From Jimgerdemannia flammicorona (taxonomy: Eukaryota; Mucoromycota; Endogonomycetes; Endogonales; Endogonaceae), in the NCBI GenBank assembly GCA_003990745.1, contig RBNI01006181.1:1-11637 (forward strand): DNA of 11,637 nucleotides. Reading direction: 5' to 3'. The translations under genes were made by a program, and so were the position numbers. This document shows positions 1 through 8,267 of the stretch, one piece after another; position 1 is the stretch's first letter, and every line of letters starts with the position of its first letter. The notes beneath the pieces are model-generated. The model was not told the DNA's origin and searched no databases. It was given only the letters and a program-made list of their open reading frames with translations.

Positions 1-274
1 GAGGTGGCGCTGGCTGATGGAAGACACCTTAACAGGTTGGTGGCTTGGTTGGGGGTTGCAGGGTGGTCGGAGATGCCACTTAGTGGAGAAAATTTGTGGC
101 CAGAGTGGGGGGAGAGTTGGTATGGTGGGTGATAGGGTTATCTTCATTCGGGAAGAGGTGGGGAGGAGCCCCCCTATGGGGATTGGGTAGTGGGTGGTGA
201 TGTTGTATACTTATTCATAGACTGGTAATAAAGGTGGAGTCCAAGTAACTATAAAAAAAAAAAAAAAAAAAAAA
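1..274 (+). mobile_element. 3' end of a LINE (non-LTR retrotransposon), copy 1, entering from the left edge
   Basis: This is the tail of a poly(A)-ending retrotransposon whose body lies outside the window. It ends with an AATAAA signal (227-232), the block GGAGTCCAAGTAACTATA and a run of 22 A (253-274). The same ending, with one C/T difference in the block, closes the second copy at 2783-2831. The plus-strand translation also matches copy 2: both read LTGWW.GW..QGG, then a stretch with ICGQSGGRV (here) or ICEQSGGRV (copy 2), then a proline-glycine segment, so the coding region runs close to the 3' end. The strand is rich in G and T and poor in C, unlike the AT-rich DNA that follows. The 5' end and the left target-site duplication cannot be seen. 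Family assignment rests on the match to copy 2, where RT-thumb motifs are visible. Confidence 0.82.
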
Positions 275-1311
275 GTATTAAATCCTTAATATCTAATAAT
301 TGTCAAAACTTTAACATCTATAAGATCTTTAATATTTGCAAAGAGTTTAATATTTGCAAAATACTATAACTGCTATTTATAAGGCTATACTATATTTGGA
401 AATCAGATTCAGATACTGTGATCAAATGTCTATTCCCTTGATTCATATTTCTAATTCAGATCAAATGTCACAACTTCCTTCTAAATAAGTGATTTATCTC
501 TAAAATATCCTATTTACTTTAACTCCCAAGCTTTTACAATTTGTATCTCCTTGTACTGTGTGATTTGTATCATTATTTTCTCCTAATAGTATCTCTTAAT
601 ATATCTAAAATCTCCTGGGACTACTCCTCAGAAATGGACTAGAGTTGTAATAATTTCACAGTTATATTTAGTCTTATTATATTTTTTGCATCTTTTAGTC
701 AGTCTTTTCTTGTCATTTCTTGAACATTCTATTATATTCCAGCACCTTCTACTTGCTTAGAAACCTTCTCTCAATGCCCAGACACTACTAGAACATTTTT
801 GTCTTTCCTTAGTGCCAAGTATCTTGTCTCAGCTAATTATGGAACCTTTCAGAACATTGTAGAATAGTATTAGTCAGCTTTGCCAAGAACCTATTTCTTA
901 GCATTTCTCTTTCTTTCCAAGATCCTTCCAGATCTTTCTTTCAGATTATATATAAATATCCTTATTCTCTACCTAAATAAAGCTCAGAATATTTTCTCCC
1001 AGAAATCCTTCAAGAACACTTGAACCTTTAAGTATCTCTTTGAGTTACTTTAGGCCAACCAGAACTTCCAGATTTAGCTACTTCCTCTTAAAGAAACTAG
1101 AACTATTACAAGAGTTGACTTATTATCTTTGAACAACTTGTGAACTTATTTGGCAATTATGATCTGAGCATAAGAGAGCTGGTACTCTCTAATTTAGTCT
1201 TCTTTTCCTATCTTTAATTGTGAGTTTAGTAGCTGTCCCAACTTAAAGTATTCTTGAAACTCAGTCTAGTTCTAGTAGATCTTAAAATATGAAATTTATG
1301 ATAAGTGTATC
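275..1311. other. AT-rich, CpG-free stretch, probably gypsy 3' flank or LTR
   Basis: I see no gene here. The plus strand is rich in pyrimidines and I found no CpG by eye. It joins directly, once the LINE insertion is removed, to the 3' side of the minus-strand gypsy pol that resumes at 2845, so it probably holds that element's 3' untranslated region and LTR. I could not find a matching second LTR in the window, so LTR boundaries are not called. A TATA-like run (about 949-957) followed by AATAAA (976-981) on the plus strand looks LTR-like, but it is the wrong orientation for the minus-strand element and may be chance in AT-rich DNA. Confidence 0.4.
328..360 (+). repeat. Short tandem repeat, 15-bp unit at an 18-bp spacing
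   Basis: TTTAATATTTGCAAA occurs exactly twice, at 328-342 and 346-360, separated by GAG. It has no obvious function. Confidence 0.8.
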
Positions 1312-1324
1312 TAGACTATACTCT
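1312..1324 (+). repeat. Left target-site duplication of LINE copy 2
   Basis: TAGACTATACTCT here is repeated exactly at 2832-2844, on either side of the LINE. A 13-bp perfect duplication at the ends of a poly(A)-tailed element is the expected product of target-primed reverse transcription. Confidence 0.9.
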
Positions 1325-2760
1325 GAGACAATGGTGCTAGAGAATGGGCTGGTAGGTGGGGACATCATTGGAACAATTGTCCCTACTGGTGAGGTGGTGC
1401 AGTATCTGGGTATCTTCCTCTCTATATATGGTTCTGTCTTGCTATGAGTGTGGTGGGAGAGCAGGGTGAACATTTGGGGGGAGGCTCTTCAAGAGTGGGG
1501 AGGCTGCAATATCTCTCTAGCAGGGCGGGTGTCGATCCTGAATGTATATTGGTTTCCCAAGCTGTAGTATGTGGCATATCACCTTGACTTCCCAGTGTGG
1601 GTAGTGAAGAAGCTAATGAAGGTGGCTAGGGATTGGATTTGGGCAGAGAGGAGTCCCACTCTTGCGAGACCGATAGTCAGGGGAGGTCTTGGACTGGTGG
1701 ACTTTCCTAAGAGGCTGCACTGCTTGTGAGCTTGGTGGTTGAAGAGAGCTGTGGAACTGTAGGGCAGAGGTTGGGTGCCTCTGTTGCAGAAGGTATGGGA
1801 GATGCAAACATCCCCTCGGGGGTCCCCCAGAGATCTGCTCTCTTTGGTGGGGCTGAATGGAATTTGGAGGCTGTGGTTCAAGGGCTTTTGGTGGAGTATG
1901 GCAGATGGAGTGCACTGCATTGGCCTGTGCTGGCAAGGCAATGAGAGAGAGGTGGTTTGGGGGCCTAATATGTGGCATTGGGATAGATTGCTCCTGGGGA
2001 ATACTCCACTTACTACATTCGATATTGGAGAGAGAGTAGAGTATCAGCAGAGGCTTGGCCAGGATCTTTGGCCAAGTGGCTGACAGGTGGCAGGGATCGG
2101 TGAGGAGTGAGACTGGGCCAGTATCTGGTCTTGGAGCATAGAGGTATAGAGGTGGCTTCCCCCCAAGTTCTGGGTGATGGAGAATGTTGCAGAGGAATGT
2201 CATGCTGAATTTTTGTACAGAGTATTTGGTAGATGGTAGACAATTTGACTGTGAGGAGTGTTATGATGTTGGGCGAGCTAGGGGTCATATACAGATGCCA
2301 GAATATTGGCTGAGAGAGTGTGAGGTTTTGGGGGAATTTTGGACTGAAATAGGAGATAAACTGGGTGTGGGGCATAGGCTGGTAGGGGAGGGGGGTCGCT
2401 GGGAGGACTTGAGATCTCAGCTTGTGGGTGGGGTGGGAGATAGTTGGCTCACTGTAGGGAGGGTGTTAGCAATATGGGTGGGTCTGGCAGGTCATTGGCT
2501 TTTTGTATTTGAGGAGGGGTAGTGGTTGAAAATATGGGAGAAGGTGTTAAGATGGGAGGGGCTGTTGGGGGATCTGCTGACTGGATGGTGGGTGGGTTGG
2601 AGTCCTCAGGGGGGATGATGTTGTGGTTTGGTGGTAAGGATCTGTGAGCAGAGTGGTGGGAGGGTGGAAATTGTGTTGGGCAAAGTGGTCTTTCATTGGG
2701 AAAGAGTAGAGAGGGGGGGCCCCCCTAGGGGGATCAGATAGGGGGTTGGGATCACTGTAT
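1325..2760 (+). pseudogene. C-terminal part of LINE ORF2-like protein (reverse transcriptase thumb and C-terminal region), broken
   Basis: The polyprotein of such LINEs copies element RNA into DNA at the target site. Here the catalytic YxDD part is missing because of 5' truncation. What remains reads on the plus strand, shifting between frames. First comes QYLGIFLS (about 1400-1425), the conserved YLG motif after the RT palm. Then LAGRVSILNVYWFPKL (about 1518-1565), the thumb pattern seen in LINE RTs, followed by a TAG where tryptophan is expected. Then GGLGLVDFPKRLH (about 1682-1721). Further on are a tryptophan-rich C-terminal stretch (longest open piece 1775-2083), another open piece (2184-2522), and LTGWWVGWSPQGG (about 2577-2615), which matches copy 1. 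Several stops and frame changes make it non-functional. Antisense open frames over 1579-2375 are shadows of the G-rich strand. Confidence 0.82.
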
Positions 2761-2831
2761 TTATATGGGATAGATGGATATTAATAAAGGAATGGAGTTC
2801 AAGTAACTATAAAAAATAAAAAAAAAAAAAA
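1325..2831 (+). mobile_element. 5'-truncated LINE, copy 2, inserted into the gypsy element
   Basis: This is a non-LTR retrotransposon bounded by 13-bp target-site duplications (1312-1324 and 2832-2844). It starts abruptly within the reverse transcriptase region and ends with AATAAA (2783-2788), the family tail block and an A-rich run (2811-2831), which is the usual pattern of a 5'-truncated insertion. It is far richer in G than its surroundings and still carries several CpG sites, for example around 1524-1534, 1664-1672 and 1816-1820. It is therefore less mutated than the gypsy and hAT copies beside it, and so probably younger or shielded from the mutating process. Copy 1 at the left edge is related but clearly diverged, so the two copies are separate insertions. 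Confidence 0.9.
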
Positions 2832-2844
2832 TAGACTATACTCT
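2832..2844 (+). repeat. Right target-site duplication of LINE copy 2
   Basis: Exact second copy of TAGACTATACTCT (see 1312-1324). The gypsy-derived sequence resumes directly after it. Confidence 0.9.
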
Positions 2845-2949
2845 AGATGCTGTCAAAGAATTCTTCTATGATCAGTGGCTCAGTAGTATATCATTGCCTT
2901 TCTATGGCTCATTGTATAGTACTGGTAATCTTGAGGGTTGTGGTAGTAC

Positions 2950-3990
2950 TTTGTTAATTAGCCATAATACTTCTTGAGTTAGTTTTAGTAAATAGTAGTA
3001 GAGATGATTATATCTGAGAGTTTTCATAGCCAAAAGATAGTTCCTTTTATATTTTGCACAAGATAAGGTTCTTCCCACTTAGGCTCTAGTTTTTATAACC
3101 ATAAAGCTTCTACTATTTTCCAATATACTAGAACTTTGTCTCTTATCTTGATAATCTCCAGAGACTTATGGATCTTCTCTATATTATTTCATTATAGTAT
3201 CTATACCTTGGTTATGTAATCCTTGGCCTTCTTTCTGATTTGATATAGTCTCTATATCTTCATATCTATATGTTTCTATATAGTATCTCTATTAGACAAT
3301 AGAGTTTCTTGAGAAATTTCTTCTCTAAATAGTATTTCTCAAGAGATGAAATAAATACTTTGTAATCAGATATCCTGAAGAGTAGATAATACTATTGGCA
3401 GATAGTGATTCCAGTTATCATAGTTATCATAGATCTTAGCATAACATTCTAGAGGATCTTATTTGTCCTTTCTGCTTATTCATTTCTCTGAGGATGATAG
3501 GCTATAGTTCAAATGTACTAGATCTTATACATCTTATAGAAAACTGGTTTACAAATTTCATTCCTCTGTCTATAGTTACTTGAGTTAGGGTCTTGAATTG
3601 GCAGATAACTTCTTTGTAGAAGAAATCAGCAATTGACTGTACATTGGCTTCCTTGAGGGGTCCTGCCTCTATCTATTTTATAAAAAGGTCTATAATGATG
3701 ATGATGTATCAGTTACCAGTCAAAGTCAATAGTAAAGGGTACTGATTCTATATATACTAATCCTGGAGTCTGATTTTATTAGTCTTGTTCTATTTCTAGT
3801 ATTTGTTACAGATCTTGACAAATCATCTGATATCTTCCTCCATTTCTGGCTACTATATTGTTCTTCTTACTTTATCATATGTGTTTGTTTCTCCTAGATA
3901 GCCAAGTTCATATACTGATTTCATTACTTGCTCCTTCTTGTGTTCAGATATGACTAGTAGCTTTCTTTTTTTAGTATTTCTTCATCTATC
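2950..3990 (-). pseudogene. Ty3/gypsy integrase (zinc-binding, DDE core, GPY/F), broken
   Basis: Integrase inserts the reverse-transcribed element into the genome. On the minus strand, the zinc-binding region is readable around 3790-3905 as GYLGETNTYDKVRRT, then PEMEEDI and CNKY; the family's H-L and WW positions are altered or turned to stops. The catalytic core follows. IDLFIK then IEAGPLKEAN (about 3640-3710) stands where the family has the first aspartate motif. VTIDRGMKFVN (about 3547-3580) holds the second aspartate. A worn form of the YHPQ-NGQ-ER motif appears around 3450-3510. The C-terminal GPY/F-type module is clear at about 3000-3150: IRDKVLVYW, then LEPKWEEPYLV and a worn LKKYYG end. 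Multiple stops exclude function. Confidence 0.88.
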
Positions 3991-4129
3991 TTGAATTGTT
4001 TCTATGTTCTGTTGATAATCATTTGTATCCATTCTTTTAGATGTTGGGGCATCTTTTGCTGTCCCAGATAAGTGATGATTCTATAGTAAAGCTTCTTATT
4101 CATAATTGATTTGTTGGGTGAGAGTCCTT

Positions 4130-4590
4130 TGGAGTATCCATTAGAGAGTATCTATATTGATATTAATTCTTTCAAGATAGTACACAATGGTTACATCATA
4201 GGCTTGCAACTTCATAATCCATCTAGCATAGATTCCTTTAGATTGTCTGGTGGTCAGTAGCTAAGTGAGAGCTGAGTAATCTATCTAAATAGTGAAGTAT
4301 TTTCTAGCAAGGTAGTAGTGGAACTTTTCTATAGTCCAGATGACTGTAAGACATTCTAACTTGTAGAATTCATATTCCTTTTCAGCTTCACAGGTTTCTC
4401 AGCTAAGATATGTGATAATATACTCTACTTTGTCTTTTTTCTAGACCAGGACTACTCCTAGTCCTTGTGTACTTACATTTGTCTACAGGATGAATTCTTG
4501 AGTTCAATTAGGTCTTCTGAGGATAGGTGCTTGAGTCAATCTGATCTCGAGCTCATCAAATGGTTTTTATTGTCTGCCAGTCTATTGGGA
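4130..4590 (-). pseudogene. Ty3/gypsy RNase H domain, broken
   Basis: RNase H removes the RNA template during reverse transcription. On the minus strand the domain begins with EFILQTNVSTQGLGVVLV (about 4445-4500), where the family's catalytic TDAS is now TNVS, so the first aspartate is lost. It continues with EYEFYKLECLTVIWTIEKF (about 4320-4376; the E of LEC is the expected second acidic residue), then IDYSALT (family TDHSAL, His to Tyr) and LLTT, and ends with ARWIMKLQAYDV (about 4190-4225) followed by a worn NTLS. Asp-to-Asn and His-to-Tyr changes together with TAG stops are what C:G-to-T:A mutation would give. Confidence 0.9.
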
Positions 4591-5480
4591 CTTGACATTC
4601 TTCTTATTGAGTTCATAGATTGAGCCTGCAATGTTGGAGAATTCTCTAATAAATCTATAGTAGTATGAGGTGAGTCCCATGAAGACTTGGGCTTCAGTAA
4701 TAGTGGTGGGCCTTAGATATACTGCTACTGCTTGAATCTTGAGAGGGTCTGTATGTATTCCATCTTGGTTAATGATATGACCAAGGTAGGAGATCTTGAT
4801 TTCTGCAAACTTGCACTTCTTAGACTTGATATATAGGCTATACTTTCTTAGCTTCTCTATTATCTGCTAGATGTACTGCAGATATTCTTTGGCTATCTTA
4901 CCATAGATGATAACATCATCTATATAAACCATCATCCATCTTTTCATATCATAGTGGAAGATTTTGTTCATCATTTTCTAGAAGCTTGCTGGTGCATTGT
5001 ATATTCCAAATAGTATTTACAGATAGACATAGGTTCTATCTGAGGTGGTGAAGGCTGATTTTTCACTTGTCTGCTTCAGTGAGGCTGATCTGGTAGAATT
5101 CTGAGTATAAATTTAAGATATATAATACTGTACTTCATCTCTCAGAGTAACAAGAATATCACTGATGAGCAATAGTTGATAATCCTTCTTTTTAGCCAGA
5201 TTGAGCTTTCTGTAATCAGTAGAGTCTTGGGGCAAATTCTTCTGAGTTGCTTTCTTTTTTCAGAGCCAATACAACTGGTGAAGCCCAAGGACTGCTGGCT
5301 TCTTTAATAATACTGGCTTCTTCTATCTGCTTGATTTCTTCTCTGAGCTATTTGTAATAGGCTGGTGAAATTGGCCTTACTTTTTGGTAGATTGGTTTGG
5401 TGTCTCCTATATCTATATCCTAATTATAGTATGGAGTCTTTTCCTTGATATCCTTGAAGTTGGTGGCCAGAACACAACTA
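4590..5480 (-). pseudogene. Ty3/gypsy reverse transcriptase domain, broken
   Basis: Reverse transcriptase copies element RNA to DNA. Minus-strand motifs, in order: DIDIGDTKPIYQK (about 5395-5435), the lead-in to RT; EEIKQIEEASIIKEA then SPWASPVVLAL (about 5270-5345), RT block 1; a worn central part; LFGIYNAPASF (about 4975-5010; family PFGLxNAPATF); VYIDDVIIYGK with the catalytic YIDD exactly at 4915-4926; ISYLGHIINQDGIHTDPLK (about 4748-4805); and GLTSYYYRFIREFSNIAG (about 4625-4680). The catalytic DD pair survives, but stops and frameshifts, especially near 5050-5270, make the protein non-functional. The upstream end meets the hAT sequence between about 5465 and 5505. Confidence 0.93.
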
Positions 5481-5650
5481 TCAAGAGTGACCAATTGAAT
5501 AGTATCTTTAGTCTTCTCAAGTATAATATATATCTGCTAAGTGCTGACACTATTCACAAAGATATTCAGGAAGTCTATAGGAAGAAGCATGATAATCTTT
5601 ATCAGATACTTCAGATAAAATAAATAAATAAGAGCAACACTATGATCATT

Positions 5651-5691
5651 GTAAGCTAAATTATATATATATATATATATATATAGCTTAC
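5651..5691. repeat. TA microsatellite inside a near-perfect palindrome
   Basis: GTAAGCTA (5651-5658) is the exact reverse complement of TAGCTTAC (5684-5691), and the DNA between is almost entirely alternating TA. The whole 41 bp can fold on itself as a hairpin or cruciform. It lies inside the hAT coding remnant, between the SADTI region and the first catalytic motif, and adds residues that family members do not usually have there. Confidence 0.85.
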
Positions 5692-5944
5692 CAATTTAAT
5701 CTCACATTCAATAAATAGAATTTGGCAGATAGAATTTTATTTCTAAGCATTACTAGTCATTAGATTGATTTCAATTAGTAACTTAAATCTCTTACTCTTA
5801 ACTTCATCAAACTTACTGGTCCTCATTCTGGAGAAAATATTATAGATACTTTTATTAGTTATATTTGGGAGCTTGGGATCACAACTAAGATAAAAAGGGA
5901 GAGCTTACCATTAGGTCAGCATTTTGAGAGAAGTCTTAAAACAA

Positions 5945-5964
5945 AATAGATTTTAATAGTTATT
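5945..5964 (+). repeat. Probable left target-site duplication of the poly(A)-tailed insertion in the hAT gene
   Basis: The 20 bp starting AATAGATTTTAATAG match 6478-6496 with one missing T and one C/T difference. The copies bracket a segment ending in a 31-base A run. Confidence 0.6.
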
Positions 5965-6436
5965 TATTTTGACATAAATTTGTCAACTAAATATTTCAAG
6001 TATAGATTTTGACCATTATGATGAAAAATGCCACAAATAACTCAGCATTTTTCTAAATTTTAGCAGTTAGCCTTAAATAGAAAAATGTAATCTTCAGTAC
6101 AGAAAACTACTATGTATATTGTTAGGCCCATATATTGAATCTTACTGTTCAGGATTATCATACACACATAGATAAAATATCTAAAAGTGGAGGAACTCTG
6201 AGTATTGTTTCTAAGCTGTATAAACTAATTGTATTAGTCTGATAATCTCTATAATAATGAGACAAATTTACTACATAGTATAGGGTAATCAGTTTAGTTC
6301 TAAAAGAGCTAATATTAGATATCAATATATATTAAAACTTGATATTTATAATGATCTAGCAGATGCTAGAATTTGTTATAGTATGTGCTCTTTTTTAAGT
6401 TGGCTGAAGTAAATTATTTTGGCTAACTAAGAATTG

Positions 6437-6474
<38 letters not shown>
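5965..6474 (+). mobile_element. About 510-bp poly(A)-tailed retroinsertion, SINE-like or truncated LINE
   Basis: The segment interrupts the hAT transposase remnant, ends in 31 consecutive A (6444-6474) and is flanked by near-identical 19-20 bp copies (5945-5964, 6478-6496). These are the marks of target-primed retroposition. The body has no convincing reading frame and no similarity that I can see to the two GC-rich LINE copies. I cannot point to clear pol III A and B boxes, so SINE is only a guess from length. The duplications have diverged, and the body is AT-rich with no CpG noted, so it is old enough to have been mutated along with its host element. Confidence 0.55.
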
Positions 6475-6477
<3 letters not shown>

Positions 6478-6496
6478 AATAGATTTAATAGTTACT
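6478..6496 (+). repeat. Probable right target-site duplication of the poly(A)-tailed insertion
   Basis: AATAGATTTAATAGTTACT pairs with 5945-5964; see that entry. Confidence 0.6.
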
Positions 6497-7441
6497 ATTA
6501 ATAAGGAAATACAGAGTAAGACTATAGCTATAGATGAAATTAAATAAGATATACTAAGAAATATTATTAGAGTTTTAAAAGTAAGTAATGATTGCTTTAG
6601 CTCTATATTCATTTTTGTCTATCTCTATATAATATTATAACAATTTACTATTCTTAACTATCAGTATTTCAATTATTATATAAAGAATATAGTCAAATAA
6701 ACTACACTGACAATAAGCTCTACAATACTGATATATGTATAATCTTTTGATTAATTAACTAGAAGATAAGCTTGAGGATAGGCTGGAGGATAGTGATAAT
6801 TTTCAGTTTAGCCTAGATCAGAGAGATACTATGGAGTTTGCTCTGAGAAAGCTTAGAAAATACTACTTCAAAACAGATGTCACCATATACTCAATCAGTT
6901 TAGATATATTGACATAGCAGTTGTCTATTCCAAAAAAGAGAATCTCTTATAAAACTCACTCTCTTTTCTCAAAATAGTATTAGATATATACTTAAAGCTA
7001 CAATATTATAAAGATCAGAGCTGAGAGCATCACTATATTGAGAAAGTCAAATAAAAATATATCAGAAAACCTATACACTACTATAAGGTTTTGGCTAAAG
7101 TCTAGATAAATATGCTGAAGAATCTCTTCTATCACACATTTACTTTAGTAGAAAGAGGAAGAGGAAGCTATTAGTAGAAGAGCTGCTATCAATAGATAAA
7201 CTTACTATTTATCTTACCAGTAACTATATAATTCTACTGGAGAGTACAGAGATACTCAACTAATGAGGTAGATTGTCTTTCTGTAGATAGTTGATAGAGT
7301 TGGACCAATTTTAACCACATTCTAACCACCATTCTACCCTCTGAGATATATGGCCACAGATATATCAAATAGACTTCCTCAGTCTGTATAGTATAGCCTA
7401 GGACTATCTAGCAATTTCTACCACCAGTACTCCAGTTAAGT

Positions 7442-7455
7442 GAGTGTTCTCTGAT
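7442..7455 (+). repeat. Left target-site duplication of the micro-insertion
   Basis: GAGTGTTCTCTGAT, repeated exactly at 7487-7500. Its last codon, GAT, is the Asp of the hATC VFSD motif, and the hAT frame continues after the second copy. Confidence 0.93.
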
Positions 7456-7486
7456 GCCAAGTGAAAAAAAAAAAAAAAAAAAAAAA
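7456..7486 (+). mobile_element. 31-bp retroposed micro-insertion, nearly pure poly(A)
   Basis: Only GCCAAGTG plus 23 A lies between two perfect 14-bp direct repeats. Removing 7456-7500 (31 bp insert plus one 14-bp repeat, 45 bp in all) rejoins the hATC frame as VFSD then RVDLISPKR, matching the family, so the insertion event is well supported. It is what remains when reverse transcription started at a poly(A) tail and stopped after eight template bases. The source element is unknown; CCAAGT also occurs in the tail block of LINE copy 1, but the last bases differ. Confidence 0.88.
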
Positions 7487-7500
7487 GAGTGTTCTCTGAT
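7487..7500 (+). repeat. Right target-site duplication of the micro-insertion
   Basis: Exact second copy of GAGTGTTCTCTGAT (see 7442-7455). Confidence 0.93.
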
Positions 7501-7637
7501 AGAGTAGATCTTATTTCCCCTAAGAGGTGTTTACTGAATGCTGAGGCAATTCAGGCTTACATGTATCTAAAGTCTTGGTTGGGCATAGGTTACTAAAATT
7601 GCAGCATTAAATGAATAAATTATTTTTATACAATATT

Positions 7638-7655
7638 AAAAAAAAAAAAAAAAAA
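7638..7655 (+). repeat. Poly(A) run of 18 just after the hAT stop codon
   Basis: An uninterrupted A run lies 41 bp after the hAT TAA. GCAGC occurs both before (7601-7605) and directly after it (7656-7660), so it could be another tiny retroinsertion, but 5 bp is too short to count as a duplication. Confidence 0.7.
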
Positions 7656-7660
7656 GCAGC

Positions 7661-8267
7661 CTAAGTGGGGTTGAGGTCAGCAGAGTTAGCATAAAATTTA
7701 TGTCCTCCATCAGCAGTAAGGGGTAACCCTAAGCTACTAGTTGGTGTGGAAGTCTGAGTTAGAGAGAGCATACAGAATTTGCAGCCCAACAACTCACTAT
7801 AAGAAGTAGCTTCAAGCAATTTGATTCTGATATAGATTTGGACTCCAGTATAGATTTGGACCCCATAGACACCCTGGCTCTATACTATAGTACTCTATTA
7901 GTAGTATTATAAAGTAGAGTCAAGAGATCTGTAGAGTCTGACAAAAAGCTAAACTAGTGCTACAAAAAGAGATACCTGACTTCTTGCCTAACTTTTACAA
8001 AAAACTATCTAACCCTTATAAAACTGCTCTACCTGCTAGTTATAGGTCTTGATGAGCCTATCATCTATTGTGAGTATGATAACTATAGTATCTGAGCTCT
8101 TCTTGAAGGTGATGGTACTATAGAGATTGTGTGGTTGGAATAGAATATCTATATTGACCACAAATGGAACTCTGAAACCATAAGTGAGATTTTATCAAAT
8201 ATTACCACTATCCTCCTAAGCTGGGCCCTTCTTATCTAGAATATAAAATATTACTAGAGTAATATTA
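7661..8267 (+). other. AT-rich stretch with a worn plus-strand reading frame, unidentified
   Basis: From about 7820 the plus strand reads like degraded protein in shifting frames: DIDLDSSIDLDPIDTLAL (7829-7882), PDFLPNFYKKLSNPYKTALP (about 7976-8035), then DEPIIYCEYDNYSI and LLEGDGTIEIVWLE with TAG at likely Gln and Trp positions. It leads towards the open frame at 8268. I do not recognise a family. It may be part of the hAT element downstream of the transposase or a separate transposon. An antisense frame over 8040-8180 is also partly open, so the strand is not certain. Confidence 0.35.

Larger units (their letters stand above)
2845..5480 (-). mobile_element. Degenerate Ty3/gypsy LTR retrotransposon, minus strand (pol part)
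   Basis: Read on the minus strand, the order is reverse transcriptase, RNase H, integrase, which is the Ty3/gypsy (Metaviridae-type) order; Ty1/copia has integrase first. Gag and protease would lie above 5480 but are replaced there by an abutting hAT transposase, and no LTR pair is identifiable. The pol frame is interrupted by many stops, mostly TAG or TAA at positions where the family has glutamine or tryptophan. That pattern fits C-to-T change in CpA context on both strands. CpG is almost absent; one site lies near 4548. The 3' flank is split by LINE copy 2. Confidence 0.92.
5490..7596 (+). pseudogene. hAT-family transposase, N-terminally truncated, broken and carrying insertions
   Basis: hAT transposases cut and paste their element using an RNase H-like core and dimerise through a C-terminal hATC domain. 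Readable pieces: SADTIHKDIQEVYRKKHD (5540-5593). LTFNKxN (5701-5721), where the family has TFDxWTS, so the first catalytic Asp is Asn (5710-5712) and Trp is TAG (5716-5718). LSITSHxIDFN (5743-5775). LKSLTLNFIKLTGPHSGENI (5782-5841), then ISYIWELGITTKI (about 5854-5895). TISSTILIY then NLLIN (6708-6767, frame shifted). LEDKLEDRLED then LRKLRKYYFKTD (6769-6880). HHYIEKVK (about 7027-7050). In hATC: DKLTIYLTSNYI with LLESTEILN (7195-7262), DYLAISTTSTPV (7402-7437), VFSDRVDLISPKRCLLNAE (split by an insertion, 7444-7544), LKSWL, stop TAA at 7594-7596. The BED finger and the middle catalytic LDN region are not visible. No terminal inverted repeats were found. Confidence 0.88.

Noticed and set aside
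1282..1473. Minus-strand 63-codon open frame
   Set aside because: It spans the LINE insertion point and target-site duplication, so it cannot be an old gene, and it has no recognisable motif.
1579..2375. Long minus-strand open frames (up to 196 codons)
   Set aside because: They lie antisense to the LINE protein on a G-rich, C-poor strand, which removes stops from the complement. Their Pro/His/Leu/Ser-rich translations carry no motif.
5384..5623. Plus-strand 79-codon open frame as a gene
   Set aside because: Its first part is the reverse strand of gypsy RT lead-in and its last part is the hAT remnant. The frame is a product of the junction.
7601..7660. Second micro-insertion after the hAT stop codon, flanked by GCAGC
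   Set aside because: A 5-bp match is too short to distinguish from chance. Only the A run is reported.
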